From Adiantum capillus-veneris (taxonomy: Eukaryota; Streptophyta; Polypodiopsida; Polypodiales; Pteridaceae), in contig CM043960.1 of the NCBI GenBank assembly GCA_014529385.2, forward strand, positions 119,978,543-120,042,542: a DNA stretch of 64,000 bases, written 5' to 3'. The notes beneath the pieces were generated by a model. That model was not told where the DNA came from. It saw only the letters and a program-made list of their open reading frames with translations, and did not search any database. Shown here one piece after another: positions 45,080-55,275 of the stretch. Numbering within the stretch: the first letter of the stretch is position 1; each line of letters starts with the position of its first letter. The translations under genes were made by a program, and so were the position numbers.

Positions 45080-46400
45080 TCCCTAATTAATTAGGCCCAA
45101 ATACCCTGTTTTTTGAACAATTTTAATAGGGGAGATTAGTAAATGGAATTCAAATGCTTCCATATAATTATCAGTGGTTAATTAAGTGTTCAAATACCTA
45201 TGATAATTAGGAAAAGTTCAGAAAGTTAAATTAGCTAATTACTTTAGCTAAAATACCCTATGTTTTGAGAAATTTTAATAGGAGAAATTAGTAAATGGAA
45301 TTTAAACACTTCCATATAATTATCAGTGGTTAATTAGGTGTTTTTAACCCGTGATAATTAGGAGAAGTTCAGAAAGTTAACTTAGCTAATAATTTTAGCT
45401 AAAATACCTTGTTTTTTGAACAATTTTAATAGGGGAATTTAGTAAATGGAATTCAAATGCTTCCATATAATTATCAGTAGTTAATTAAGTGTTCAAGTAC
45501 CTGTGATAATTAAGATAAGTTCAGAAAGTTTATTTAGCTAATTACTTTAGCTAAAATACTCTGTTTGTTTAGTAATTTTAATAGGGGAAATTAGTAAATG
45601 GAATTTAAACACTTCCATATAATTATCAGTGGTTAATTAGGTGTTTAAAAAACCAGTGATAATTAGGAGAAGTTCAGGAAAATAAATTAGCTAATTACTT
45701 TAGCTAAAATACCCTGTTTTTTGAGCAATTTAAATAAAGGAAATTAGTAAATGGAATTCAAATGCTGTCATATAATTATCACGGGTTAATTAAATTTTCA
45801 AAACTCTGTAATAATTAGGAGAAGTTCAGAAAATTAATTTAGCTAATTACTTTAGCTAAAATACCCTGTTTTTTTGAGCAATTTTAATAGGGGAAATTAG
45901 TAAATGGAATTTAAACACTTCCATATAATTATCAGTGGTTAATTAGATGTTCAAAAACCTGTGATAATTAGGATAAGTTCAGGAAATTAAATTAGCTAAT
46001 TACTTTAGCTAAAATACCCTGTTTTGTGAACAATTTTAATAGGGGAAATTAGTAAATGGAATTCAAATACTTCCATATAATTATCAGTGGTTAATTAAGT
46101 GTTCAAAAACCCATGATAATTAGGAGAGGTTCACAAAAATAAATTAGCTAATTACTTTAGCTAAAATATCCTATTTTTGACCAATTTTAATAGGGGAAAT
46201 TAGTAAATGGAATTCAAATACTTCAATATAACTATCAATGGTTAATTAGGTGTTCAAGAACCCGTGATAATTAGGAGAAAGTCAGAAAATTAATCTAGAT
46301 AATTACTTTAGCTAAAATACCCTATTTTTTGAGAAATTTAAAATAGGGAAAATTAGTAAATAGAATTAAATTGAATTGAGATCTTTATCAAAGGTTTATT
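45080..46400. repeat. 152-bp tandem array, nine units, alternating subtypes
   Basis: The anchor (A/T)AAATACC..GTTTT recurs at about 45101, 45253, 45404, 45556, 45709, 45861, 46014, 46166 and 46317, spacing 151-153 bp. Each unit carries GGGGAAATTAGTAAATGG, CATATAATTATCAGTGG and GATAATTAGGA. In units 1-6 two variants alternate: TTCAAATGCTTCC in odd units and TTTAAACACTTCC in even units. The array therefore has a dimeric period of about 304 bp. The last unit is degenerate. The unit is very AT-rich. Confidence 0.92.
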
Positions 46401-46792
46401 AGACCTCAAAGAACCTGTGGTAATTATGCTACCATTATAAAATTAGTTTAATTATATATCCTAGTAAAATTACTCCAATTTTTGGGAAGAATAAAAAAGG
46501 GAAATATAGTAAAGTAAATAGAAACCCTTTGATATCAATACCAGAGATGGAATATACCTTGGAAAATATATTATAATTATCCTAACCTTAGATAAATAGT
46601 TTAGGTACGTATTGTGGTCAAAAGTAACCAATTTTTTTGTATATAATGGATAAGAAAAATTAAGAAATAAAATTATCTAAGTGCCAAAGAATTAACCGAG
46701 GTCCAAAACCCTTATTTTTAGGTAAACAAAGAAAAATAAATGTTATTCAAAAAATCCTCTAATGGATTAAGTCTTTTTATAAGGCTGCCGAA

Positions 46793-47005
46793 ATGGCTCC
46801 CAAGAGAACCAGGGGGAACCCTTTGATGGAAGATGAAGATGTTAGTAACAAACGTAACAAAGCAACTAACGACCATGAAGCAGGGCCTAGCCATAGGCCA
46901 ACAGAGGAGAGTTTACGGGCACCTGCCCCACAGCAGATGGACGACCAGTCCCAGGTGGATTTCAATTATGCCATTAATAAGCTTTTAGATTTCATTTTAA
47001 ATTAA
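46793..47005 (+). CDS. Small frame in LTR S, unknown
   Basis: A 70-codon frame from ATG 46793: basic start (MAPKRTRGNP), then a Pro/Gln-rich middle and a hydrophobic end (FNYAINKLLDFILN). It resembles no family I can name. Its position after the array and inside an LTR suggests a start codon in the LTR leader or a chance frame. Confidence 0.3.
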   Translation: MAPKRTRGNPLMEDEDVSNKRNKATNDHEAGPSHRPTEESLRAPAPQQMDDQSQVDFNYAINKLLDFILN

Positions 47006-48073
47006 GCATTGCATACATAAGATTAGTAGGAAGGAAAAAAACTGGCTGTAAATAGAAGGTAACTTCCACGAAACCCGCGAACAATGATTGTAATTAGGAA
47101 ACGACTGTTTGGGTTATGACTAGTTGAAATAGGAAAGAAATGTTTGGCCATCCTTAAGACAGCTTGTCTCAAGACACCTCTGATTCCTTGGAAATATTTT
47201 ACTCCAGGTAATGAGTAATGATGGAGATAATATCATGGAGGAGTCGGTTACCTCGGCACGTGTGGAGTCTTTACTTCGTGCTTGTTTATGTTCATGGATA
47301 GTACTTTTAAGTTTATCCTAGAGGAACCGCCCGGTTGTATGGGCAACTGGTTTTGGCGTATGGGTGCCCAGACTTTGGGTGAAGACCTTCCACCCCGGTT
47401 ATATAAATAAGAAATGGGTGCCTTTTTTCACCCTTGTATAGGTGGTCTTGAGACAAGTTAGTACTGGTCAGTGATACTTAGAAATGACAGTACCTTGTCT
47501 TAAGTTTAAAAATGTCTGTTTTCTGAAAGAATGCTTTCAATACTGTTTTTCAAAGATTGTCTTAAGGAAATGCAGTTTGAAAAATTAAAAAAGAATCATT
47601 ATTTTAACTGTGAAAGAATGTGGTAGTAATTAAACAACAATAGAATCATGTGTGAGTGCGGGGTGGTAAGTGGGGATTGACTAAGGTTGTCAATCATGGA
47701 TGGGTGGACCTGATTAGTCAGGTAACTATCCATTCCCACGCATTAAAACGATTAGAAACTTCTTCACTTGGACAAGGAATCCACCAGCGGCTGTGCCCTC
47801 ACATATGCTAGAGGGAAAAAAGCATTGGCGAAGAAAACCTTAATCTAAAGGATGAAGATTTAGGGCCGGAATTTTTCTTTTCTAGGGTCCCGTTTCCACT
47901 GCGAGACAGGACTAGGTCTCTTCTAGGGCTATAAACCTAAACCATTGTCAATGGTAAGGGTGAATTCCCTGGAATTTTATTTTTTTAAAGACTTTGACCT
48001 TAGTACGCCTAGAGACCTGTCAAAGGTTCCATCCCGCTTTTGGTGTCGACGGGTTTGGAGTCGTTACAAACAC

Positions 48074-48330
48074 ACTCTGATACAAATAGTTGAAAATAGG
48101 GTTGCAGGGAAACAGGGCACACAACTTGGAGAAGATGAAGAATCTCAAGGCACACAACAGAGAGTATGTATTTCTTAATGCACTATAAAAGATAGGTTAG
48201 CCCTAGAGTGATGGGTGTATATACAATTCACGGGGGGGAAAACCTCCTAGTGAGGGAAAAAATGCCCTAGTGGTCCTAATTGTTTTTGCACACATCACTA
48301 CCACGTGTATACGGTAACATTGCCAGGATC
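48074..48330 (-). repeat. Probable Copia LTR remnant, block copy 1
   Basis: On the minus strand TTTGTATCAGAGTGTG, resembling the initiator-Met primer site, lies directly beside the S insertion. It is preceded (higher coordinates) by LTR-like sequence with GTATATACACCC and a 5' part starting around TGTTACCGTATACACG. The matching copy is at about 55022-55275. The LTR limits are uncertain. Confidence 0.4.
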
Positions 48331-50100
48331 ATAGATTTTCTCTTTTAGGTTTGTTACCTGGAATACGCACTGTTTCCTCTTCATCTTGGGTCAAAAGAAT
48401 GTACATTGAGTTAACAAGAAATCAAGAATATTTATTAAGTTCCACCTTGTCATTCTCTTGATGGTCTTTGCAAAAGGGATCATCTGTAGGGTGGCTTGTC
48501 TTCCATCCTGAGGGCTGGTGAGGAAACTTGAGTTGGGATTTAGAAGGCTTAACCATAGAATTGATGCTCTGTTAAGATCATATCTTTTCTCTTTTTTCAT
48601 TTTAGGTTTTCCACCTGGAATATGAAGAGTTTCCTATTTAGCTTGGGTCATAAGAATTTCCACTGATTTAACAAGTGATTGAGAAAATTTATAAGTTCCA
48701 CCTTGTCATGCTCTTGAAGGTCTTTGTAGAAGGGATCATTAGTAGAGTGACTGACTTGAGGGGTGTCTTCCATCCTAAGGGTTGATGAGGGAATTTGAGT
48801 AGCTAGAATGCCTGGCTCTCCATCAACTGAGATGTTGGAATATGAAGACATGCCTCTTGCCTAATCCATAGCCAGGGCTTTCAGGAGGGACCAAAGGTTG
48901 AACTTGGGAAGGAATTTTCTCGGCATTAGGATGGCGTGCATGTTCTTTCCTGGTCTTCTTTGGCTAGTTGAGATGAAGAAACCTTGTCCTCTTTATCCTT
49001 ATCCTCCTCAAATAGAGATGGTTCAAAAAGATCATCTAATAATGCCCCAAACTTATTGACATATCCACAGGATTTTCCCTTGTTGGAGTTTTGTTTCTAT
49101 AGCTTGGACCCTTGTGTTGACTTGTTGGAAGCCTTGGTTGTTCTCTTTACATCCTTTATTCTTTTCAGCTTCCTTCTTTTGAGCCTTGTTATCAAGATCA
49201 TGGAAATCATTAATTAAATGCCCCTGCTTTAGACAATCAAACCAAGCATTGGGAACATTTTTGGATGTGTAGGACCTATCCACTTTGATCTTTGATTTGA
49301 ATCGTTTCTTTGAGAGGAGCATCAATGCCCACCTCTATGAGTAATTGTGGGTCCCATTTGGGGTTAATATCATTTGTAGTTTTTTGGCCTAAAAATTTAC
49401 CTATTTGTGCACCCCTCTGCTTGAGCCAGGGAAAGAATTAATTGGCGTAATCTAGAAATTCAACCCACACACAAACCTTGGAAGGTTTCTTACCCTTGGG
49501 ATCTTGGGGGGTGCAATATGTAATCATGTTAATGTATAATGTGAGTTCAAAAGGAGGGGCTTTAAAATACAAAAAATGTAGACAATTTAACAGAGATACA
49601 TTTAAATAAGGGGTTTTTATATTGAATTTTGGGAAAATTTCCTAAAGAAGGGGTCATTTTACTCACTTAGACATGTTAAAAGAGGGTTTTTTTTTAATAC
49701 CCAGCAAATGCACATTATATAGGGGGGTAGAACGGTGAACCCTGAGCTTGAGATCAAAGCCTTTATGCCACTTCAAAACAAACATAATGAGCTTCTAATT
49801 AGCCATTACCCTCTACTTATCACTTGCACAGTCATCAAAGAAAAAGAGATAGTAGTTGTTGGGCAGGTATTGTACCGGAGAGGGTAAAAGATTACTCGAT
49901 TCCCATTCTCGCGCTATCCATTGTTTTATGATTTTGATTGGAGGTCTGATTTCATGGCACATGTCTATTACCACTATCTCTTTTAGGTGTTTAAACCAAT
50001 TGTTGAGCTCAACAGCCCCAACAATGACTCACCCTTCATTCTGAAACTGAGCCTGATGCCCTTCATTATCAGCATCTTCATGATTATCTTCATTTTGAAA
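48331..50100 (-). pseudogene. LINE ORF1 (DUF4283-like/zinc knuckle) relic, block copy 1
   Basis: Minus-strand decayed ORF1 matching 55290-57055. Pieces include KVCVWVEFLDYAN, SKIKVDRSYTSKNVPNAWFD and CLKQGHLINDF, fitting the plant LINE ORF1 end (DUF4283 followed by a CCHC-type knuckle, last Cys lost). Its N-terminal part is cut at about 50100, where the truncated B4 RT begins. Confidence 0.6.
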
Positions 50101-50104
50101 CAGA

Positions 50105-50922
50105 TCTTCTACCCGGGATACGGGAAATTTATTTTTGATAGTGATATGGTTTAGTGCGCGATAGTCGACATACATGCGGTATGTACCATCTTTCTTTTTC
50201 ACTAAAAGGACTGGAGAGAAAAAGGGAGAGGAGATACGCCTCACCATTCCTTTGTCTACCAATTCTTGTACTTGCCTCATGATCCCCTATTGTTGAGCTT
50301 ATGAAACTTGATAGGGACGTTTGTTAGGCGGTGAGCTTCCTGATAGGAGCTCAATTTGATGGTCATCATCCCCTCGTTTTGGAGGTAATTCCATAGGGAT
50401 ATCATCAATGAACACATCTTGGAATCCTTTTAGAAAGTTAGACAAGTCTAACACGTCTTGATTCCTACCATTCACCTTTGATGAAACATTAGGACCTTTT
50501 TGGGATTCTTTGACAAAACTCATGTACGCAGAAACTGAGCTTTTCATTGATTTATCAAGGGCGAGAGGGTTTAGAAGTGGTATAGTATGACCAGGCTCAT
50601 TAGCGTCTATATACATATTCTTTCCCCTGTAGGTGAAGTAGATTCTCCTTTCAGGGAACTTCATGTTGGCAGCAATGCGGTTGAACCATGGTATCCCTAG
50701 GATAACATCCTCATGTTGGAGAGGAGAGATGAATAAGTCTTCTTTGTTGACATAGCTTTGGACATGAAGCCTCAACTTTTGAATCAAGGGAGTAACGGAG
50801 GCTTGTTGTCCCTTGAAAGAGGCATTGGCCATTACAGCATCTCCCATCTCAAAATCTTGAATGCCCAACTTGGTGGCCAACTCCATTGATATGAAGTTGA
50901 GAGCATAACTAGGGTCAAACAA
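50105..50922 (-). pseudogene. pol: B4 protease and RT N terminus
   Basis: Protease frame 50299-50922 begins MFDPSYALNFIS, corresponding to [11 protein letters not shown] in B2, so the catalytic Gly/Ser is altered. It carries VILGIPWF. After a stop at 50296-50298, RT starts with [25 protein letters not shown] and [12 protein letters not shown]. It ends at RVEDLF, after which unrelated residues follow. It is inactive by truncation. Confidence 0.85.
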
Positions 50923-50942
50923 GATGAAAGCATCATGATCCC

Positions 50943-52386
50943 TTACCTTTCCCCAAGCATAGTAAAGAGGTGATCCTTTGCAATGAGTATCCTCTTTTGG
51001 AGCTGCGATAGTGGAAGCCCTAGGAGTCTCATTGCGAGCATTTCTTTTGGGGCAAGAACGATAGCCATGTCCTTGCTCCCCACACTTAAAACATTTGTGA
51101 TCCTAGAGAAAAGTTTCAAGCTCTTCAGGGCAGAGTTTATTTTTACCTTTGTAGACTCCTTTCTCCTTGGACCGATTGTTGTTGTTGTTGTTGGAATGGC
51201 CGTGGGAAAAATTTTGGGCATTAATTTTTTCCTTTGCATCACTTTTGTCTTTATTTTCCATGGGTTTGGCATTCCGTCTAACCCCTTGTTGGAAATTGAT
51301 GCATGAAGCAACAACCATGGTATGGTGGATTACTTCGCTAATAGAGTCGGGCCATTGAGAGTTGACATACTCGGCCATCTCTTCATCAGGTAATCCTGCA
51401 CACAGAATTGTTGTTTTTGCTCAGCAAAGTTTATCTTTTGAAAGACAGTAGCCTTGAGATGTAAATCCCAAAACCTGTCCACACATTTGTGGATAGACTC
51501 ATGAGAGAGAAGCCTTAAACTCTGCCATTTGGTGAGCACTTTGTCCTTTGCATCACTTGCAAGAAATTGCTTCATGATGGAAACTCGTAGAGTTTTCCAT
51601 GTCTTTGGGGATTTTCCATTGCCTTGAAGGCTAGCCCACCATTGACGAGCCGATTTTTGGAAGTGCATAGCTACATGATGTAGCTTGGAGGACTCCGTGA
51701 AGCCATCGTCTCCAAAGTCCGCATCAAATTGTTGGATGAAGTCCAATACTTTGTCGGTAGCACCAAAGGTTCCATCATAGATGAGAAAAGAGATACTCTT
51801 TTCTCCCTCTTTGAACTTCTTGAGCTTTTGTAACCTTCTCCATGGAGGGTAAGATTTGTGATATCCTCCCCTCTTATATTCTCTAGGAGAATAGCCATAG
51901 CTTTCATCGATAGAGGAGGAAGGTGAAGAAGAAAGAGAAGAGGGTGAACTCTTTCTTGCCCTTTTCTTCCTTGGTTTCCTCTCTGCCCTTTTGGAGTGAC
52001 GAGGAGAAGGACTATGTGTTAATTGTTTTTTCTTGGGAGGAGTTGGCGATCATTTAGTCATCCTTCTTCGTGGACCACATCTTCGGAGGAATTTAGAGAT
52101 TCATTGCTTTCTTGATCTTTGGATTCCTCCTCTCGTATGGGAGAGAGTCTTCTTTTGGGGGTCTCTTCAAGAAGCCTTGTAAGCTCTCTCTCCTCTTGGA
52201 GAGGAAAGGTAATCCCATAAGCACAAAGTTGTTGAGTAACTTCGGCTTACAAAGCGCGGTTGCCCATAGCTTGTTGCAACCTAGTGACAAGATAATTAAC
52301 AAACATGGGAGAACCATCATTGGCACCTTCATGTGCAAAATCAAAGTTATCAATGTTTTTCTCCTCTCTTGGTTATTGTCAGCCAT
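50943..52386 (-). pseudogene. gag: B4 gag
   Basis: Starts at ATG 52386 (MADNNQERR). An early frame change leaves only short open pieces. Landmarks in order are LSPIREEE-like sequence near 52130, the Ser/Arg linker (51900-52050), FGDDGFTESSKLHHVAMHF (about 51665-51720) and the knuckle region near 51040-51100. It matches the fragment at 1-948 more closely than B2. Confidence 0.82.
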
Positions 52387-52798
52387 GCTAATTAATCTTA
52401 TGTGTTTACTCAGTGTGCTTTAGCAATTCAAAACCTTAGTTGCTACTCCTCTTAGCCTTTGAAAATAGGCACATAAGTATCTACACCCACGTCTTGAATT
52501 GGTTAATTATAGAGAGTAGTGGAGTGAGTGTAACATAGCAAAGTTGTCGAGGGATAGATCCTTTCGGATTTCTTATGGCTCAATAATGGTAAAGCCATAG
52601 GCAAGTCTAAAAAGACTCCATTATTAAGTCCAAAGCTCCCGAGGTGTGCACCATATCCCACATCGTGGGCTCAACAAAACCTATCATAGATCCCAGTCCC
52701 ACTTACCCTAATATAATTATCAAAATCAAGCATTAATAGGCTACTTAAGGACCTCTCTTCTCAAGCAAGAAAAGAGAAACCAAATGCTCTGATACCAA
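52387..52798 (-). promoter_or_regulatory. B4 leader and primer binding site
   Basis: The plus strand GCTCTGATACCAACG at about 52786-52800 is the complement of TTGGTATCAGAGC, the initiator-Met primer site, next to the LTR. The leader to the gag start has no conserved frame. Confidence 0.75.
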
Positions 52799-54409
52799 CG
52801 TAATGGAAATTGCCTATGAACTTTGAGAGTAGCGGAATTAGGGAATTAGGTGAAGCACTTTTGAGAGATTCTTTGTGAGCATAGCGGGTGAACTTATTTG
52901 ATGGTAGCAACATAAACATGGTACTTAGTTAACTTGGCATGAACAATACTTTTGCAAGAGAGAGAGTTTAGAGAACATGACACTACTTGAGAAACGGATT
53001 CATATGGAGCTGGTCCCCCCCTCCAATAGGCATTTGTATTATAGGTTCTCCCATCAAGAGAGACTTGGTACATTACAATCTTTGTGTTCCTTGTGACCTA
53101 CGTGATGCAATGAAGATGGAAAACTTCATGCATCACAAGTATAGCATAACTTAAAGAAATCATTAACTATCCCAAGCCTCAGTCCCAAGGCCTCAAACAC
53201 CTTCGAAGGTGGAGAGATCTAGTGGGGAATGAGGATAGGGAAGAGGAAGAAGAAACATTCCATAGGAGAAAGAAGTAGTTCCTCACATATCATTACTCTT
53301 CTTGCTAGCATACATAATATCATAGTAATGGAGATGGAGAAGATGGCAAGCTTAAGCATTTAATCATGACTCTTGCTTGGATTAGCACTCCATAGCCAAG
53401 AGTGTTGTGTAGGCTTTCACTCTCACAAGCTTGGATAAGGAGGTGGTGTTCCTCAACTTTCACCAAGTGAGAATGGTCCCTTAAATGAGTGTGTGTGATG
53501 GTGTATATCCCTGTAGCACCCCCCCTCCTTGCTTTGGGCGAGTTGTGACCCTGTTGCATGTTGCAAGCTCATTGGACCCCTCTCCCCCTAGCCAATCACA
53601 TGCAGCATGCAATCAAGTACATGGGTAGTCTTCTGACAAGTGTCCTCCTTATCCCTTAGAGAGACAGAGCTTGAAAATATCTAGATGTTTGTTAGATGGA
53701 AGTAGAAACTCATTGGACCCCTCTTTAGCCCAACCAATAGCATTCACACACCCATGTGGTTAAGCTTAGTGAGAGTCTGACATGTGTCCCATGTGCTCTT
53801 TTAGAATTTCCACTAACTTTGAGATTTTTATGCATAGGAAGTTTCTCAAGCAGCTTCCTCATTAAGTGAGTAGGTTCTCTTTTTGACTCAAGCATCTTAC
53901 CCCCCATGCATAGGAAGATTCTCAAGCAACTTCCTCATTAAATGTGACAGGTACCTCGAGTACCTTAGTCATCAAGCATGACAAGCACCTTAGGTGGTGT
54001 TCCCACCTCAAGCACAACCCTAGCTTGCGGTTCCCTCCTCAAGCACAGCCCTAGCTTGCCTAAGTTTAGGTCGGGTTCCCACCTCAAGTACAACCCTAGC
54101 TTGCTTAAGGTTCTCACCTCAAGCACAACCCTAGCTTGCTTAAGGTCAAAAGGACTTTTAACACTAACCATTTGAGGTCTTTATGAAGCTAACCCTAAGG
54201 TCTTTTAAGGTTCATTAGTTAACCTTGCTCTTTGACATATTATCACTCAATTTGGGGCCCTTTACCATTGGCCCCGTGTTGAGATAGATCCGTAAGCACA
54301 TGTCTATATTCTAACCCTTGTTCCCGTTTATTATCGATCCCATATTTAAATGATCAGTTTAATATGAGAAAATCATTTGGGTTGATTAGATATTAGATAT
54401 TTGATGACA
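52799..54409 (-). repeat. B4 5' LTR
   Basis: Minus-strand start TGTCATCAAATATC (54409). The inner end reads CCATTACG at 52799, where CA is expected, so it has mutated. 1611 bp. Both ends resemble the B2 LTR, but the middle is diverged and holds a minisatellite. Confidence 0.82.
53976..54146. repeat. Minisatellite in B4 LTR
   Basis: The phrase CCTCAAGCACAACCCTAGCTTGC, with variants, occurs four times at irregular 40-60 bp steps (about 54008, 54040, 54091 and 54117). It is not seen in the B2 or B3 LTRs. Confidence 0.75.
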
Positions 54410-54912
54410 GACTTTGACTCTAGAAGTGAGTTTCTCATAAATATCCGTGATACCAGCAAATGAAAGTGTCCATGTCATTTTCCTCATGCATAATCTTTGA
54501 TTTCAACTCTTTACACAACAATGCAATTTTAGCCTCGTTGTCACTTCTATAAAGACCACATAGAATATCCCAATTCTATTTAGCTGAGAAAATTTGATGA
54601 GTAGTAGTGTGATTCACAAATAATGAAATCAATGCATGAGGTTGTGCATCTTTAGCATCCCAATGAGATTGCTTAGTTGTAGGGAAAATAGCTCTGCAAC
54701 AAGTAGTAACCCTACCACCATATTCTACAACATCCTCAACATCACATGTATCCACATAACAAGGACGTACGTCAATTCCCTAAACAAATTTCCAAATGCA
54801 CTTTACACAAAAAATGGTGCATCATCATGTAAGCCCACATTGACTAATTTTCTCCATCCACTTTACCCTCAACAGCAAACATCTTGACCACATCTATGTT
54901 GTTGTCATCCAT
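54410..54912 (-). pseudogene. Copia gag relic, block copy 2
   Basis: Minus-strand ATG at 54912 (MDDNNIDVVKMFAVEGKVDG), then decayed Copia gag including SMWAYMMMHHFL, SHWDARDAQ and IMHEENDMD. The gag is broken off at 54410 by the start of the B4 LTR, at the same point as in copy 1 (43571). Confidence 0.7.
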
Positions 54913-55275
54913 GGTGAGTGCCTGCACCTCATGTGAAAATTGCCCAAAAAGAGGAGAAATGAAGTGAACCCAATACGTGCTAGTGATGCTGGTGATCAAG
55001 CTCGGGAGTATGTAACACACTAGTCTAATACCAATAGTTGAAAATAGGGTTGCAGGGAAATAGGGCACACAACTTGGAGAAGATGAAGAATCTCAAGGCA
55101 CACAATAGAGAGTATGTATTTCTTAATGCACTATAAAAGATAAGTTAGCCCTAGAGTGATGGGTGTATATACAATTCACGGGGGGAAAAAACCTCCTATT
55201 GAGGGAAAAAAATGCCCTGGTGGTCCTAAGTATTTTTACACACATCACTACCACGTGTATACGGTAACATTGCCA
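54913..55275 (-). repeat. Copia leader and probable LTR remnant, block copy 2
   Basis: TTGGTATTAGACTAG on the minus strand (about 55020-55035) is a decayed primer site. It has about 100 bp of leader on one side and LTR-like sequence on the other. This copy lacks insertion S and so shows the empty site. Confidence 0.45.

Larger units (their letters stand above)
44188..48068 (+). mobile_element. Solo LTR, family S, 3881 bp, with AACAC target duplication
   Basis: Starts TGTAAGGTTTC and ends GTCGTTACA, so its ends are the inverted TGTAA/TTACA. AACAC flanks it on both sides (44183-44187, 48069-48073). The second copy of the surrounding block (55005-55040) has no insertion, giving a natural empty site. 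No second long terminal repeat, primer site or pol domain occurs within it, so a solo LTR left by recombination is the best reading. A TATA box, CTATAAATAGG, is at 44648-44658, which sets the strand. A 152-bp array and a small open frame lie inside. A related diverged fragment is at 24455-25475. Confidence 0.82.
50101..54409 (-). mobile_element. Truncated chromovirus copy B4 (minus strand)
   Basis: From high to low coordinates: 5' LTR (52799-54409), primer site (about 52787-52798), leader, gag, protease and the first part of RT. It then joins LINE ORF1 sequence at about 50101 in the same orientation. RT after VEDLF, RNase H, integrase and 3' LTR are missing. It belongs to the same family as B2 and B3 by gag and LTR similarity. 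Confidence 0.87.

Noticed and set aside
45080..46400. CRISPR-like regular array
   Set aside because: Units are whole-length tandem repeats of 152 bp with no short-repeat/unique-spacer pattern, in a plant LTR.
44188..48068. Complete LTR retrotransposon
   Set aside because: No direct long terminal repeats, primer site or pol domain are visible inside; solo LTR fits better.
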